Below, in pieces: positions 43,445 to 52,041 of a DNA stretch of 64,000 bases. Both the position numbers and the translations under genes were made by a program. How positions within the stretch are numbered: the first letter of the stretch is position 1; every line of letters begins with the position of its first letter. Below the pieces are notes generated by a model that saw nothing but the letters and a program-made list of their open reading frames with translations, was not told where the DNA came from and did no database searches. This DNA comes from Draconibacterium aestuarii (GTDB taxonomy: Bacteria; Bacteroidota; Bacteroidia; Bacteroidales; Prolixibacteraceae), in contig JAPOHD010000005.1 in assembly GCA_026671195.1 (NCBI GenBank), forward strand, positions 248,001 through 312,000, given 5' to 3'.

Positions 43445-43546
43445 CTCATAATTTTCTGTTATTGCCAAGACGCTTTCTTGCCGTATGAAGCGAACTTTTT
43501 CCTGTCCTTTGCTGCAAACACTTTAGGAAGACCCGGAATCGAAATT

Positions 43547-43756
43547 CTAATTCGTAAGAAAGTCAAGAATACTACCTGCTGTACTTCCTCTTCCGGCTTT
43601 ATATAACTCTGAATAACCACAGCGTTTACAAGACACCACTGTAAACTTACGATTCTGAATATCGAAAAATCTTGTAAAGCCCGAACCGGTGGTTCTTATT
43701 TCGTCTGTTTCGTACTCCCAACTGTTGCATTTCGCGCAACTAAAATGTTTCTGCAT
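43547..43756 (-). CDS. Small zinc-ribbon protein
   Basis: A 69-residue protein with two CxxC knuckles, CAKC (residues 7-10) and CKRC (about 43-46), separated by a beta-rich stretch (TGSGFTRFFDIQNRKFTVV). This is the pattern of a small zinc ribbon that may bind nucleic acid or protein. It is the last gene of the operon that starts with the SPFH protein, 32 bases after the one-TM protein. Function unknown. Confidence 0.75.
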   Translation of the reverse strand: MQKHFSCAKCNSWEYETDEIRTTGSGFTRFFDIQNRKFTVVSCKRCGYSELYKAGRGSTAGSILDFLTN

Positions 43757-43788
43757 TGTTTTAAATATTATAGTTTAGAATATAGGTA

Positions 43789-43932
43789 TTACTTTTTAAA
43801 ATGCATTACCAGCTGCACCGCAAAAAGAATAAGTCCGAACACCACTGCCATTAAAAATCGTTTTTGGGTAGAAGTCAGTTTCCGGGCAAATCCCTTTTTA
43901 TTTTTCTTTTTTAAATGTTCGTATCTACTCAT
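43789..43932 (-). CDS. Tiny single-TM protein
   Basis: A 47-residue frame that I read by hand: a basic N-terminus (MSRYEHLKKKNKKGFARK) and one TM helix (FLMAVVFGLILFAVQLVM). Its ATG overlaps the stop codon of the upstream ribbon-helix-helix gene (ATGAGTAG), a sign of coupled translation in this operon. No family recognised. The composition and position make it more likely real than chance. Confidence 0.55.
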   Translation of the reverse strand: MSRYEHLKKKNKKGFARKLTSTQKRFLMAVVFGLILFAVQLVMHFKK

Positions 43933-44094
43933 TTTCAGTTCCTTTTTTTAACCGTTTTGCATTTTTTAATGCGTTATGAATAATCCACTCCAACTGGCCA
44001 TTGATACTCCTGAAATCGTCGGCTGCCCATCGTTCAACCGCCTCCATCATTTCAGGATTTACGCGTAATACAAATGATTTTTTCTTCGCCATTT
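43925..44094 (-). pseudogene. Frameshifted Arc-like ribbon-helix-helix gene
   Basis: The first 18 codons from the ATG at 44094 give MAKKKSFVLRVNPEMMEA, the start of a well-known Bacteroidota Arc-like DNA-binding protein. The remainder of that protein, VERWAADDFRSINGQLEWII and on to a TAG at 43925, lies in another frame. The two join if the two extra bases in GCGCGG at about 44040-44036 are removed. Intact it would be 55 residues. It is either a real frameshift mutation, programmed frameshifting, or a sequencing error. It sits 23 bases after the PH-like gene in the operon. Confidence 0.75.
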
Positions 44095-44117
44095 CCACTC
44101 CCTTCCTTTCTAACGTT

Positions 44118-44768
44118 TCATTTAAATAGCTGAATTATTCCAAATATCAGAATGACTATTACAATCTCAATTGCGAGAATTATCAGAATCTTTTTTGCCT
44201 TCTTTACAAAGGCTCCACCTACTTCCTGACTAGTCTTTTCGCCTGTTGAAAGCTTCTTATTCTCCCCCATAATTTTACACATAGCAAATTCTATGGCTTG
44301 CTTCTTTTGTGTTCCAATCAACAACTTTTTCCCGTTTTTAAAATAAAGCTGCAAGCCCATATTTCCCGAAATAGTATATGCCTGTCCGGATTTTCGTCTA
44401 TTTCGAAATCCATACCCCCCGTATTCGCGCTTTGCTCTGTACTTCCGAATTTCAAAGCGCTCAATTTCCTGAACTTTTATTCGGTACGTTTTTCTCTTCA
44501 GTGGAGGAAATGTGATAAAAATTCCATCGTAAGTTATCTTTGTTTTTAGCCTGCTTAATACCATTACTATTAGTACTGTAACAATAAACAATACGGCTAA
44601 ACTTCCATAAAGAATAAGACGTGAGAAATCTTCTGAACTTGTATCCCACGACTGTGCCGAAAGTTCGTTGGCAAGTGGAATTACTATGGCCAGCAAGGCA
44701 GCCCCCAATATCAGCCACAACCACCACTGCGTAAAGCGCTGTTCTTCTTTAAAAAGAACTTTTTCCAT
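44118..44768 (-). CDS. Membrane protein with PH-like core
   Basis: A 216-residue protein with two N-terminal TMs (about 15-35 and 52-72), a central soluble part of about 105 residues, and a C-terminal TM (about 192-212). The soluble part (KITYDGIFITFPPLKRKTYR, ISGNMGLQLYFKNGKKLLIG) has the beta-strand pattern of bacterial PH-like domains. Function unknown. It follows the SPFH gene by 7 bases, so the two probably act together in the membrane. Confidence 0.65.
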   Translation of the reverse strand: MEKVLFKEEQRFTQWWLWLILGAALLAIVIPLANELSAQSWDTSSEDFSRLILYGSLAVLFIVTVLIVMVLSRLKTKITYDGIFITFPPLKRKTYRIKVQEIERFEIRKYRAKREYGGYGFRNRRKSGQAYTISGNMGLQLYFKNGKKLLIGTQKKQAIEFAMCKIMGENKKLSTGEKTSQEVGGAFVKKAKKILIILAIEIVIVILIFGIIQLFK

Positions 44769-44775
44769 TTTGTTT

Positions 44776-45621
44776 TTAATAGAGTGATCCGGTATTTACA
44801 ATCGGAGTTGCATCTTTATCGCCGCATAATACAACCATCAAATTACTTACCATGGTTGCCTTTTTCTCTTCGTCCAGATCCACAATTCCCTTTTCATTTA
44901 ATTGTTCAAGAGCCATTTCAACCATACTTACCGCTCCTTCAACAATTTTGTATCGGGCTGCAACTATTGCAGTAGCCTGCTGACGTTTTAACATGGCCTG
45001 GGCAATTTCCTGTGCATAGGCAATGTGGTTAATCCGTGCTTCAATTACTTCGATCCCGGCAATATCCAAACGTTCAATAATTTCACGCTCCAATTCATCA
45101 TTAACTTCCTCGGTTCCATCGCGGAGTGTAACTTTTGCCGATTCATCTTCAATGTTATCGTATGGATAAAGACCGGCAAGTTTTCGAAGTGCTGCTTCAC
45201 TCTGTACTACCACAAAATGTTCGTATTCATCCACACCAAAAGCAGCTTTGTACGTTTCGGCCACTCTCCAAACCAACACAAGTCCAATCATAATCGGGTT
45301 ACCCAACTTATCGTTTACCTTGATGGTTTCGCTGTCGAAGTTCCGTGCACGCAACGAAATTTTCTTCCGAACAAAAAACGGATTCACCCAATAAAAACCG
45401 TTTGTTTTAATGGTCCCCTTGTAGGCACCAAAAAGAACCATAACACAACTCTGGTTTGGATCGACCACCGTAAAACCAATGGCAATTAAAATAAAAACCG
45501 GAATTAAAATAACTGCAGGAACTATCATTCCACGCATAAAACCGAATACGATCAAAACCAAAAGGATCAGTTCCAGAAAAAGGAACATGTAACCTGACAT
45601 TCCTGAATATTGTTTTTCCAT
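44776..45621 (-). CDS. SPFH/prohibitin-type membrane scaffold protein
   Basis: A 281-residue SPFH-domain protein. Two short N-terminal TMs (about 10-28, 30-50) are followed by the SPFH domain (about 55-220: TVVDPNQSCVMVLFGAYKGT, LRARNFDSETIKVNDKLGNP) and a helical tail (IAQAMLKRQQATAIVAARYK) leading to a coiled end. Such proteins oligomerise at the membrane and form microdomains or shield proteases. It heads a five-gene operon: SPFH, PH-like, ribbon-helix-helix, tiny TM protein, zinc ribbon. A promoter is visible upstream. Confidence 0.87.
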   Translation of the reverse strand: MEKQYSGMSGYMFLFLELILLVLIVFGFMRGMIVPAVILIPVFILIAIGFTVVDPNQSCVMVLFGAYKGTIKTNGFYWVNPFFVRKKISLRARNFDSETIKVNDKLGNPIMIGLVLVWRVAETYKAAFGVDEYEHFVVVQSEAALRKLAGLYPYDNIEDESAKVTLRDGTEEVNDELEREIIERLDIAGIEVIEARINHIAYAQEIAQAMLKRQQATAIVAARYKIVEGAVSMVEMALEQLNEKGIVDLDEEKKATMVSNLMVVLCGDKDATPIVNTGSLY

Positions 45622-45661
45622 GACATTAAATATTAAGTATTTTGATATTATTTTGATATCA

Positions 45662-45693
45662 CAAATTTAAAACATTTTTTAATAAAAGTCAAT
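45662..45693 (-). promoter_or_regulatory. Promoter of the SPFH operon
   Basis: Minus-strand ATTG (45693-45690, one mismatch from TTTG), 20-base spacer, TAAATTTG (45669-45662). It lies 40 bases before the SPFH ATG and downstream of the hairpin at 45707-45731. Confidence 0.55.
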
Positions 45694-45700
45694 ACCTAAT

Positions 45701-45731
45701 AAAAAAATAACCACCCTTATGAGGTGGTTAT
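45701..45731 (-). terminator. Orphan terminator-like hairpin
   Basis: ATAACCACC / GGTGGTTAT, a perfect 9-bp stem with a 7-base loop, followed on the minus strand by TTTTTT. The last upstream minus-strand gene already ends in its own terminator at 45950-45976, so this one has no evident gene to serve. Confidence 0.7.
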
Positions 45732-45949
45732 AAAGTTCTCCCAATAAATATCAGGTTTTTCAATAAAAATTATTTTGCTGGCTAAGGTCTCAATGGAGTC
45801 AGCGGAGCCTTTTCCACCACACTATATAACATGAAATTGGAGGAATTGGATTGCCATACAAATCGTTACGATTTTTTAAAGTATCAACAATGGTTCGCTG
45901 AAACTTTAATATTGAAAATTGTCAGATTTTTTTTTGATTTTTTGATATA
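45732..45949. other. Gene-free stretch between two minus-strand terminators
   Basis: About 218 bases with no open frame of note. It is delimited by two terminator hairpins in the same orientation, which would fit a small RNA, but I find no TAnnTTTG promoter within it. Confidence 0.35.
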
Positions 45950-45976
45950 AAAAAAGGCACCTGTTGAGTGCCTTTA
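45950..45976 (-). terminator. Terminator after the 77-residue protein gene
   Basis: AAAGGCAC / GTGCCTTT hairpin with a 7-base loop, then TTTTTTTAT on the minus strand. It begins 2 bases after the stop codon. Confidence 0.88.
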
Positions 45977-45978
45977 TT

Positions 45979-46212
45979 TTAGTTCAAATTCATTTCCACA
46001 TAACCCGCCGACTCAGTTTCCAGCGTATCATATGACCGCGCGAAGTCAAGAATGTTTTTTATTGAACGTTCTGATGGCTCAAAGGCCACAGTTGCTAGCG
46101 AATCTTCAACATTCAGATCAAAATCATTTGTTTTTGAGCCTAATTTTTTTTGAAAATTGTTAACAAAATACATCAAAGTAGAGTAATCTTGCATAGGCAT
46201 ATACGTTTTCAT
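45979..46212 (-). CDS. Small protein encoded after an ECF sigma gene
   Basis: A 77-residue acidic soluble protein (DFDLNVEDSLATVAFEPSER, then SIKNILDFARSYDTLETES). No TM or metal motif and no family recognised. It follows the ECF sigma factor by 52 bases and ends in a strong terminator, so it belongs to that two-gene unit. It could be a soluble sigma modulator, but nothing in the sequence proves this. Confidence 0.65.
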   Translation of the reverse strand: MKTYMPMQDYSTLMYFVNNFQKKLGSKTNDFDLNVEDSLATVAFEPSERSIKNILDFARSYDTLETESAGYVEMNLN

Positions 46213-46264
46213 TATATTTTCTTTTAAAAACGGTATGCCTGAAATAATATTGTGTGAACAATAA

Positions 46265-46858
46265 TTAAATCTTGGTCAAAGTCAAATTCTTTTCATCTAT
46301 AAGTTTTCTTAGATTTATTAAAGCATAACGCATACGCCCCAACGCAGTATTAATACTAACATCAGTTTGTTCCGCTATTTCTTTAAAACTTAGCCCCATA
46401 TAATGCCGCATCTGTATTACCTGCTGCTGATCCTCCGGTAGTTCTCCGATAAGATTTTTTACTTCAAGCAAAATTTGAGAAGTAACCATTTTATCCTCAA
46501 TGGTGTCTTCCGAAAATCGCTGCGAATTAAAGATATCCACATCGGTACTATCGTTTGAAATAGTGCCTTTTAACTTTTCTTTTCGAAAATGATCGATAAT
46601 CAGGTTATGCGAAATACGCAATACCCAGGAAACAAATTTTCCATTTTCAATGTACTTCTCTCTTTTTAAAGAGCGTATTACCTTGATAAAGGTTTCCTGA
46701 AATATGTCTTCCGCTAACTCTTGATTTTTGACAATAAGCAAAATATACGAGAATACTCTGCTTTTATGTCTGACAATTAATATCTCAAGAGCTTCCTGAT
46801 CGCCTTTGATAAATCGTTGAACGAGTTCATTGTCGTTCAGTGAATTGAGTCTGAACAT
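46265..46858 (-). CDS. ECF-type RNA polymerase sigma factor
   Basis: A 197-residue sigma factor. Region 2 contains FSYILLIVKNQELAEDIFQE and FVSWVLRISHNLIIDHFRKE; region 4 contains LPEDQQQVIQMRHYMGLSF followed by KEIAEQTDVSINTALGRMRY, a clear helix-turn-helix. This conserved, stand-alone ECF type without a FecR-like partner is widespread in Bacteroidota. Its regulon is not evident from the window. It is divergent from uvrA, and a 77-residue protein gene follows it. Confidence 0.92.
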   Translation of the reverse strand: MFRLNSLNDNELVQRFIKGDQEALEILIVRHKSRVFSYILLIVKNQELAEDIFQETFIKVIRSLKREKYIENGKFVSWVLRISHNLIIDHFRKEKLKGTISNDSTDVDIFNSQRFSEDTIEDKMVTSQILLEVKNLIGELPEDQQQVIQMRHYMGLSFKEIAEQTDVSINTALGRMRYALINLRKLIDEKNLTLTKI

Positions 46859-46935
46859 TACTTCCTATTTTTAAATAACAAAAAGTAAATTTTCTCTATA
46901 GGCGATAATTTTTTAGTGAAGTAAAACTATTATTC

Positions 46936-46943
46936 TAATTTTG
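46936..46943 (+). promoter_or_regulatory. -7 element for uvrA
   Basis: TAATTTTG matches TAnnTTTG, with TTTA (46911-46914) at the -33 position after 21 bases. It lies 76 bases before the ATG. Confidence 0.5.
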
Positions 46944-47018
46944 TAAGTATCAAAAATGAAATAATTTACCGACAAATACAAGCTTTTTTAACATTTTATT
47001 GTAATTATTTAACAAATT

Positions 47019-49820
47019 ATGTCCATTAGTAACAAAACAAAATATATAGAAATCCAGAATGCAAGGGTTCACAATTTAAAAAACGTAAGCTTAAAAATCC
47101 CGCGGAATAAATTTATCGTGGTTACCGGTGTTTCCGGATCTGGCAAATCATCTTTGGCCTTTGATACACTTTTTGCTGAGGGTCAACGCCGCTACGTAGA
47201 AAGTTTGTCGTCGTATGCCCGCCAGTTTTTAGGGCGAATAAATAAACCTGAAGTTGACTTTATAAACGGGATTCCACCGGCCATTGCCATTGAGCAAAAA
47301 GTAAACACCCGAAATCCACGCTCAACAGTGGGTACTTCAACTGAAATTTACGACTACCTGAAACTGCTCTTTGCCAGGGTAGGAAAAACCATTTCACCCG
47401 TATCGGGGGAAGTTGTTACCCGAAACAGCGTAACCGATGTGGTGGACTACATCAATACTTTTGACAAAGGAACGCGTTTGATAATTGCCGCACCTCTTCA
47501 GGCTAAAAATGGCCGGACAATTCTTGAAGAAGCAGAACTTTTAATGCAGCAAGGTTTTTCGCGTTTGGAAACCAACAACGAAATTAAAAAGATTGACGAG
47601 CTGCTGAAAGACAAGGCTGAAGATTTCTGTAAGGGCAGCTGCAACCTTGTAATCGACCGCGTTTCCGTTCAGCTTGATGAAGACTCGCAGAGCAGAATTG
47701 CCGACTCTGTTCAAACCGCATTTTTTGAAGGTCATGGAGAGTGCGTGGTAAAAATCTACAAAAAGGAAGAAACCGTAACTCAAACTTTTTCGAATCTTTT
47801 TGAAGCCGACGGAATGGAATTTGAAGAGCCGACGGTTCACATGTTCAGTTTTAACAACCCAATTGGTGCCTGCCCTACTTGCGAAGGCTACGGAAAAGTG
47901 ATTGGCATTGATGAAGACCTTGTAATTCCGAACAAGTCGCTATCTGTGTATCAGGATGCAGTAGCCTGTTGGAAAGGAGAAAAAATGAGTGAGTGGAAAA
48001 AAGAGTTGATCTACTCTGCCGAAAAATTCAACTTCCCCATTCACAAACCATTCTATGAGCTAACCGAAGAACAGAAATTCCTGATCTGGACAGGGAATAA
48101 ATATTTTGAAGGCTTAAACAGCTTTTTCAAACATCTGGAAGAAAGCAGTTATAAAATTCAATATCGTGTGATGCTTTCACGCTATCGGGGAAAAACCATT
48201 TGCCCTGAGTGCAAAGGCAGCCGCCTGAAAAAAGAGGCCGGTTATGTTAAAGTTGCCAATAGATCGTTACAGGAGTTGGTGCTGCTGCCTGTTTCTGAAC
48301 TAAGAACTTTCTTCGAGCAGCTGAAGTTAGATACTCACGACACTGCGGTTGCCAAACGAATATTGATTGAAATTACCAATCGTCTGGAGTTTTTATGTGA
48401 CGTTGGATTAGGCTACTTAACACTGAACCGACTCTCTGCAACACTTTCGGGAGGAGAATCGCAACGAATTAACCTGGCTACTTCTCTGGGAAGTAGTTTG
48501 GTGGGATCGTTATATATTCTGGATGAACCCAGTATTGGACTGCATTCGCGCGATACCGAGAAACTGATTAAAGTGTTACGCCGCCTGCAGAAAATCGGGA
48601 ACACCGTTTTAGTGGTTGAACACGACGAAGAAATAATTCGTGCTGCAGATGAAGTGATTGATATTGGTCCACTGGCCGGACAACATGGAGGAGAAGTTGT
48701 ATTCCAGGGAAATCATGAGGAACTGATAAAAAAACCGGAAAGTCTGACCACAAAATACCTCAGCGGTGTTGAAAAAATTGAAGTGCCCAAACAGCGCAGA
48801 AAATGGATGAACTCGATTGAAGTTGTTGGCGCACGCGAAAACAACCTGAAAAATGTAAGAGTTAAGTTCCCTTTAAATTCGATGACTGTTGTAACCGGTG
48901 TCAGCGGCTCCGGAAAATCGTCGCTGGTATCAAAAATTTTAACGCCGGCACTCACCAAAATACTGGGTGGTTATGGCGAAAAAACAGGTCATCACGATGC
49001 ACTTTTAGGCGATTACAAAATGCTGGACGCAGTGGAGTTTATCGACCAAAATCCGATTGGGAAATCATCACGCTCAAACCCGGTAACTTACCTGAAAGCA
49101 TACGACGAAATACGTAAACTGTTTTCGGAACAACAAGCTTCAAAAATACAGGGATTAAAACCATCGCATTTTTCGTTTAACGTGGATGGTGGCCGCTGCG
49201 ACGAATGCCAGGGAGAAGGCACCATAAAAGTGGAGATGCAGTTCCTGGCCGATGTGTTTTTGGTTTGCGAAAGTTGCAACGGCAAACGTTTTAAGGAAGA
49301 TATTCTGGATGTGCGTTACCGCGAATTAAACATCGACGATATTTTGAATCTAACCGTTAACCAGGCGATTGAGTTATTTGCAGTTGGGAAAAGTTCTACC
49401 GAAAAGAAAATCACCAAACGCCTGAAACCATTACAGGATGTAGGGTTGGGTTATATAAAACTTGGTCAGTCGTCGAGCACACTGTCGGGTGGAGAAAGCC
49501 AACGTGTAAAACTGGCTTCTTTCCTGGCCAAAGAAAAGGACTCTCCTACCCTGTTTATTTTTGATGAGCCAACCACCGGTCTTCATTTTCACGACATTAA
49601 AAAGCTGCTCGATTCGTTTAATGCTTTAATCGCACGCGGCCATTCCATTATTATAATCGAACACAACATGGAGATTATTAAATCGGCCGACTGGATTATC
49701 GATTTAGGTCCTGAAGGCGGATCAAACGGTGGAGAAATCGTTTTTGAAGGAACACCTGAAGAGCTGATAAAAGTAGACGGCTCCTATACAGGGCAAGCGT
49801 TAAAAGAGAAACTTATTTAG
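47019..49820 (+). CDS. uvrA: UvrABC excinuclease subunit A
   Basis: A 933-residue damage-recognition ATPase of nucleotide excision repair. Two ABC modules are visible, each with Walker A (GVSGSGKSS near 36-44, and again near 627) and signature (LSGGESQR twice). Zinc-binding pairs include CPTC, CPEC, CDEC and CESC. The length is normal for UvrA. It works with UvrB and UvrC, which are not in the window. The gene is divergent from an ECF sigma gene and has its own promoter. Confidence 0.97.
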   Translation: MSISNKTKYIEIQNARVHNLKNVSLKIPRNKFIVVTGVSGSGKSSLAFDTLFAEGQRRYVESLSSYARQFLGRINKPEVDFINGIPPAIAIEQKVNTRNPRSTVGTSTEIYDYLKLLFARVGKTISPVSGEVVTRNSVTDVVDYINTFDKGTRLIIAAPLQAKNGRTILEEAELLMQQGFSRLETNNEIKKIDELLKDKAEDFCKGSCNLVIDRVSVQLDEDSQSRIADSVQTAFFEGHGECVVKIYKKEETVTQTFSNLFEADGMEFEEPTVHMFSFNNPIGACPTCEGYGKVIGIDEDLVIPNKSLSVYQDAVACWKGEKMSEWKKELIYSAEKFNFPIHKPFYELTEEQKFLIWTGNKYFEGLNSFFKHLEESSYKIQYRVMLSRYRGKTICPECKGSRLKKEAGYVKVANRSLQELVLLPVSELRTFFEQLKLDTHDTAVAKRILIEITNRLEFLCDVGLGYLTLNRLSATLSGGESQRINLATSLGSSLVGSLYILDEPSIGLHSRDTEKLIKVLRRLQKIGNTVLVVEHDEEIIRAADEVIDIGPLAGQHGGEVVFQGNHEELIKKPESLTTKYLSGVEKIEVPKQRRKWMNSIEVVGARENNLKNVRVKFPLNSMTVVTGVSGSGKSSLVSKILTPALTKILGGYGEKTGHHDALLGDYKMLDAVEFIDQNPIGKSSRSNPVTYLKAYDEIRKLFSEQQASKIQGLKPSHFSFNVDGGRCDECQGEGTIKVEMQFLADVFLVCESCNGKRFKEDILDVRYRELNIDDILNLTVNQAIELFAVGKSSTEKKITKRLKPLQDVGLGYIKLGQSSSTLSGGESQRVKLASFLAKEKDSPTLFIFDEPTTGLHFHDIKKLLDSFNALIARGHSIIIIEHNMEIIKSADWIIDLGPEGGSNGGEIVFEGTPEELIKVDGSYTGQALKEKLI

Positions 49821-49866
49821 CCGAACCCGGTGTTTGTGCTGGCTTTAAAATAACGATTGATAGTGG

Positions 49867-50313
49867 TCAACCTTCGGCGCTGGAATGATCGCTTACAATG
49901 AGCCATTTGCCATCTATTTTTTGAATTACCAAAGTAAAATGCCCGGCCAAATTACCGATTTCGCGGGTAAGTTCGAATCTGCCAATCAGAAAAACGGTCC
50001 TGGTATCAATCTTTGAAATGTTCAGAATTTTAAATTCCAGTTTGCCTATTGCTGCTTTGTTTGGGTAGTTTTTTTTGTATCGGTCGAGTGTGGCCTGCCA
50101 TCCATATGTAGGGCCGTTTCCCCCAATAAAAACAAGCTTTTCAGAATTCAGGTACGTTTCCATAAACTTTTCCAGATTGCCTTCGTTCCAGGCTTCTGCC
50201 TGCTTGTGGAGTAACGAAAGGATTTCCCTTTTTTCAGCTTCCTTCAGTTCCGTTTTTGCATGGGAAGTAATGGAGAACAAAGCAACAAAAAAGCCAACAA
50301 AAAGTAAACGCAT
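49867..50313 (-). CDS. SnoaL/DUF4440-like exported protein (NTF2 fold)
   Basis: A 148-residue protein with a signal peptide (MRLLFVGFFVALFSITSHA) and one NTF2-like domain: LLHKQAEAWNEGNLEKFMET, followed by FIGGNGPTYGWQATLDRYKK and HFTLVIQKIDGKWLIVSDHS. This is the typical cone-shaped domain of DUF4440/SnoaL proteins that bind small molecules. I start at 50313; a longer frame from 50379 has no signal logic. It converges on uvrA. Confidence 0.82.
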   Translation of the reverse strand: MRLLFVGFFVALFSITSHAKTELKEAEKREILSLLHKQAEAWNEGNLEKFMETYLNSEKLVFIGGNGPTYGWQATLDRYKKNYPNKAAIGKLEFKILNISKIDTRTVFLIGRFELTREIGNLAGHFTLVIQKIDGKWLIVSDHSSAEG

Positions 50314-50367
50314 GATTTTAAGTATTAATATTTCGTCTAATTTAGTAAAATTCAAAAAGCAGCTCAG

Positions 50368-51273
50368 ATGAAAAAACACAAATTAAGGGTAAAACTTATC
50401 GCATTAATTACTTTATTTATTTTTGGAACTGGAATGTCCCATACTTTAAAAGCTCAAATTAAAATCGGTGTTTTTGCCGATTGTCAGTACTGCGATTGTG
50501 AGCCTGCGGGAAATCGTTATTATCGCAACTCCCTGTTAAAACTATCCGATTGTCTTATGGAATTTAATAAAGACAAACAGCTTGACTTAATTGTTGGTCT
50601 GGGAGATTTAATTGATCGGGATTACGAAAGTTACAAGCAGGTGAATGCCGTTCTTGCAAAATCGAATACAAAAATCTGTCAGGTTACGGGCAACCACGAT
50701 TTCGCAGTGGATAGTGCACAAAAAGAGGACGTTCCCAAAGCACTTCAGCTTAAAAAAACATATTATTCGGTAAAGAATAAAGGTTGGCAGTTTATTTTTC
50801 TGGATGGCAACAGAATTTCGGTCAGCTCAAATAACAAGGAAACCGTTAACATCGCAAACAAAATGCTTGCAGAATTAACAGCACACAAGCAGCCAAACAA
50901 CAAAGAGTGGAATGGAGGATTAGGACAAGATCAGATTAAATGGCTGGAAGAACAACTAATAAACGCAGAACAAAAAGGCCAAAAAGTGGCTATCTTTTGT
51001 CACTATCCACTCCTGCCCCTCGAAGCACATACGCTGTGGGACGCAGCAGAGGTAATTGAAATTCTAAAAAAATACAACAGTGTAAAAGCATGGATTAACG
51101 GTCATAACCATGCCGGAAATTATGCACTGCAAGATCAGATCCATTTTATTACAATGAGAGGAATGGTTGATACAGAATCAGAAAATGCTTTCTCAAAGAT
51201 TTCCTTTTCCGATGAAACCATACAAATTGAAGCCTACGGCAGGGAAATAAGCAGAACATTACCGATAAAATAA
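50368..51273 (+). CDS. ADPRM-like exported metallophosphatase
   Basis: A 301-residue calcineurin-like enzyme with an N-terminal signal or anchor (about 10-30, ending LKAQ). Metal motifs: FADCQYCDC (about 36-44), GDLIDRD (about 79-85), GNHDF (about 110), CHYPLLP, and GHNHAGNY (about 246-253). The opening NRYYRNSLLKLSDCLMEFN and GHNHAGNY are like the Mn-dependent ADP-ribose/CDP-alcohol diphosphatase family, but an exported form would act on periplasmic substrates. Substrate not proven. Confidence 0.78.
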   Translation: MKKHKLRVKLIALITLFIFGTGMSHTLKAQIKIGVFADCQYCDCEPAGNRYYRNSLLKLSDCLMEFNKDKQLDLIVGLGDLIDRDYESYKQVNAVLAKSNTKICQVTGNHDFAVDSAQKEDVPKALQLKKTYYSVKNKGWQFIFLDGNRISVSSNNKETVNIANKMLAELTAHKQPNNKEWNGGLGQDQIKWLEEQLINAEQKGQKVAIFCHYPLLPLEAHTLWDAAEVIEILKKYNSVKAWINGHNHAGNYALQDQIHFITMRGMVDTESENAFSKISFSDETIQIEAYGREISRTLPIK

Positions 51274-51328
51274 ACCACTATGCATTGAAGATGTATAGGT
51301 TTAATCTCGAATGAAGTTCAAAAAAAAA

Positions 51329-51431
51329 TAGACTTAGACGGAAGACAGAAGTTAGAAGACGGAAGAAAAACATTCAACGATCTAGGATTAGTCATTTACT
51401 TTCATACTCCGGTCTTCGAGCTTCGGTCGAA
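51329..51431. repeat. Long imperfect palindrome of the CGGAAG/CTTCGG family
   Basis: Left arm AGACGGAAGACAGAAG and AGAAGACGGAAG, right arm CCGGTCTTCGAGCTTCGGTC. The arms are complementary in blocks across about 100 bases. Same family as 28795, 32983 and 33452. Confidence 0.55.
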
Positions 51432-52012
51432 AAAAACAAGTTTATAGAAAAAAAGTAGCTACAATAAATTGAAGGGTTTTAACCATTAAACTGGGAAATA
51501 AACAGAAAGGGCCGCCTTTTGATAACAGCAGCCCAATACCTCATTTAACCCGGATTATACATTAAGGAGTTGTTATGAGCATTGAAAATACAATAATACA
51601 AGGACTTGTTGAGACGAAGTATAGCAACGTTTTGGTGAGTTGAAGCAAGTGAGTGAAACGCCTTCTTATTTTGAAGCAGTTTCAATGCGCAACAGAATTT
51701 TTAATGCATATTGCGGGGTAATGATCACAAACAAAAAAGGTACAATCTTCCCGCAGTTCAGAGAATTGTTGTTTTATGCGCCGCAAAGTAAATGCAGATT
51801 GGGCGTTCTCCAAAAGGTCATTCCTTCAGCAAATGGATTGTGAACAAAAATACAACCAACCTAAACTATTTTTCGTCTGGCACTTATTTTGTACTACTTA
51901 GCAACCAGATAAACAGATGTATTAGAAAAATCATTAAAAATTAACGTCATGAAACGAGCATGTACAATAGTTACACACAAGAGAATAATTAAAATTAGCG
52001 AGTTCCATACTA

Positions 52013-52020
52013 TACCTTTG
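52013..52020 (+). promoter_or_regulatory. -7 element for the SIMPL gene
   Basis: TACCTTTG fits TAnnTTTG exactly, 22 bases before the ATG at 52042. This supports that ATG over the in-frame ATG at 51949. Confidence 0.6.
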
Positions 52021-52041
52021 AAAACAAACAATTTTAATAGT

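Larger units (their letters stand above)
51274..52041. other. Gene-free stretch, about 770 bp
   Basis: It contains the CGGAAG/CTTCGG repeat at 51329-51431. The rest (about 51480-51850) has open stretches that do not resemble a protein family, and AACCCGGATTAT at 51546 that also occurs at 8724. It could be decayed DNA; nothing is certain. Confidence 0.4.

Noticed and set aside
45701-45731. Attenuator in the leader of the SPFH operon
   Set aside because: The hairpin is upstream of the likely SPFH promoter (45662-45693), so it would not be in that mRNA.
8724-51557. AACCCGGATTAT at both 8724 and 51546 as possible insertion-sequence ends
   Set aside because: A single 12-base match is expected by chance in 64 kb, and no transposase or partner end is present.
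51640-51843. Open frame of 67 residues from a TTG
   Set aside because: No family resemblance, no start signal, and it lies in an apparently decayed spacer.
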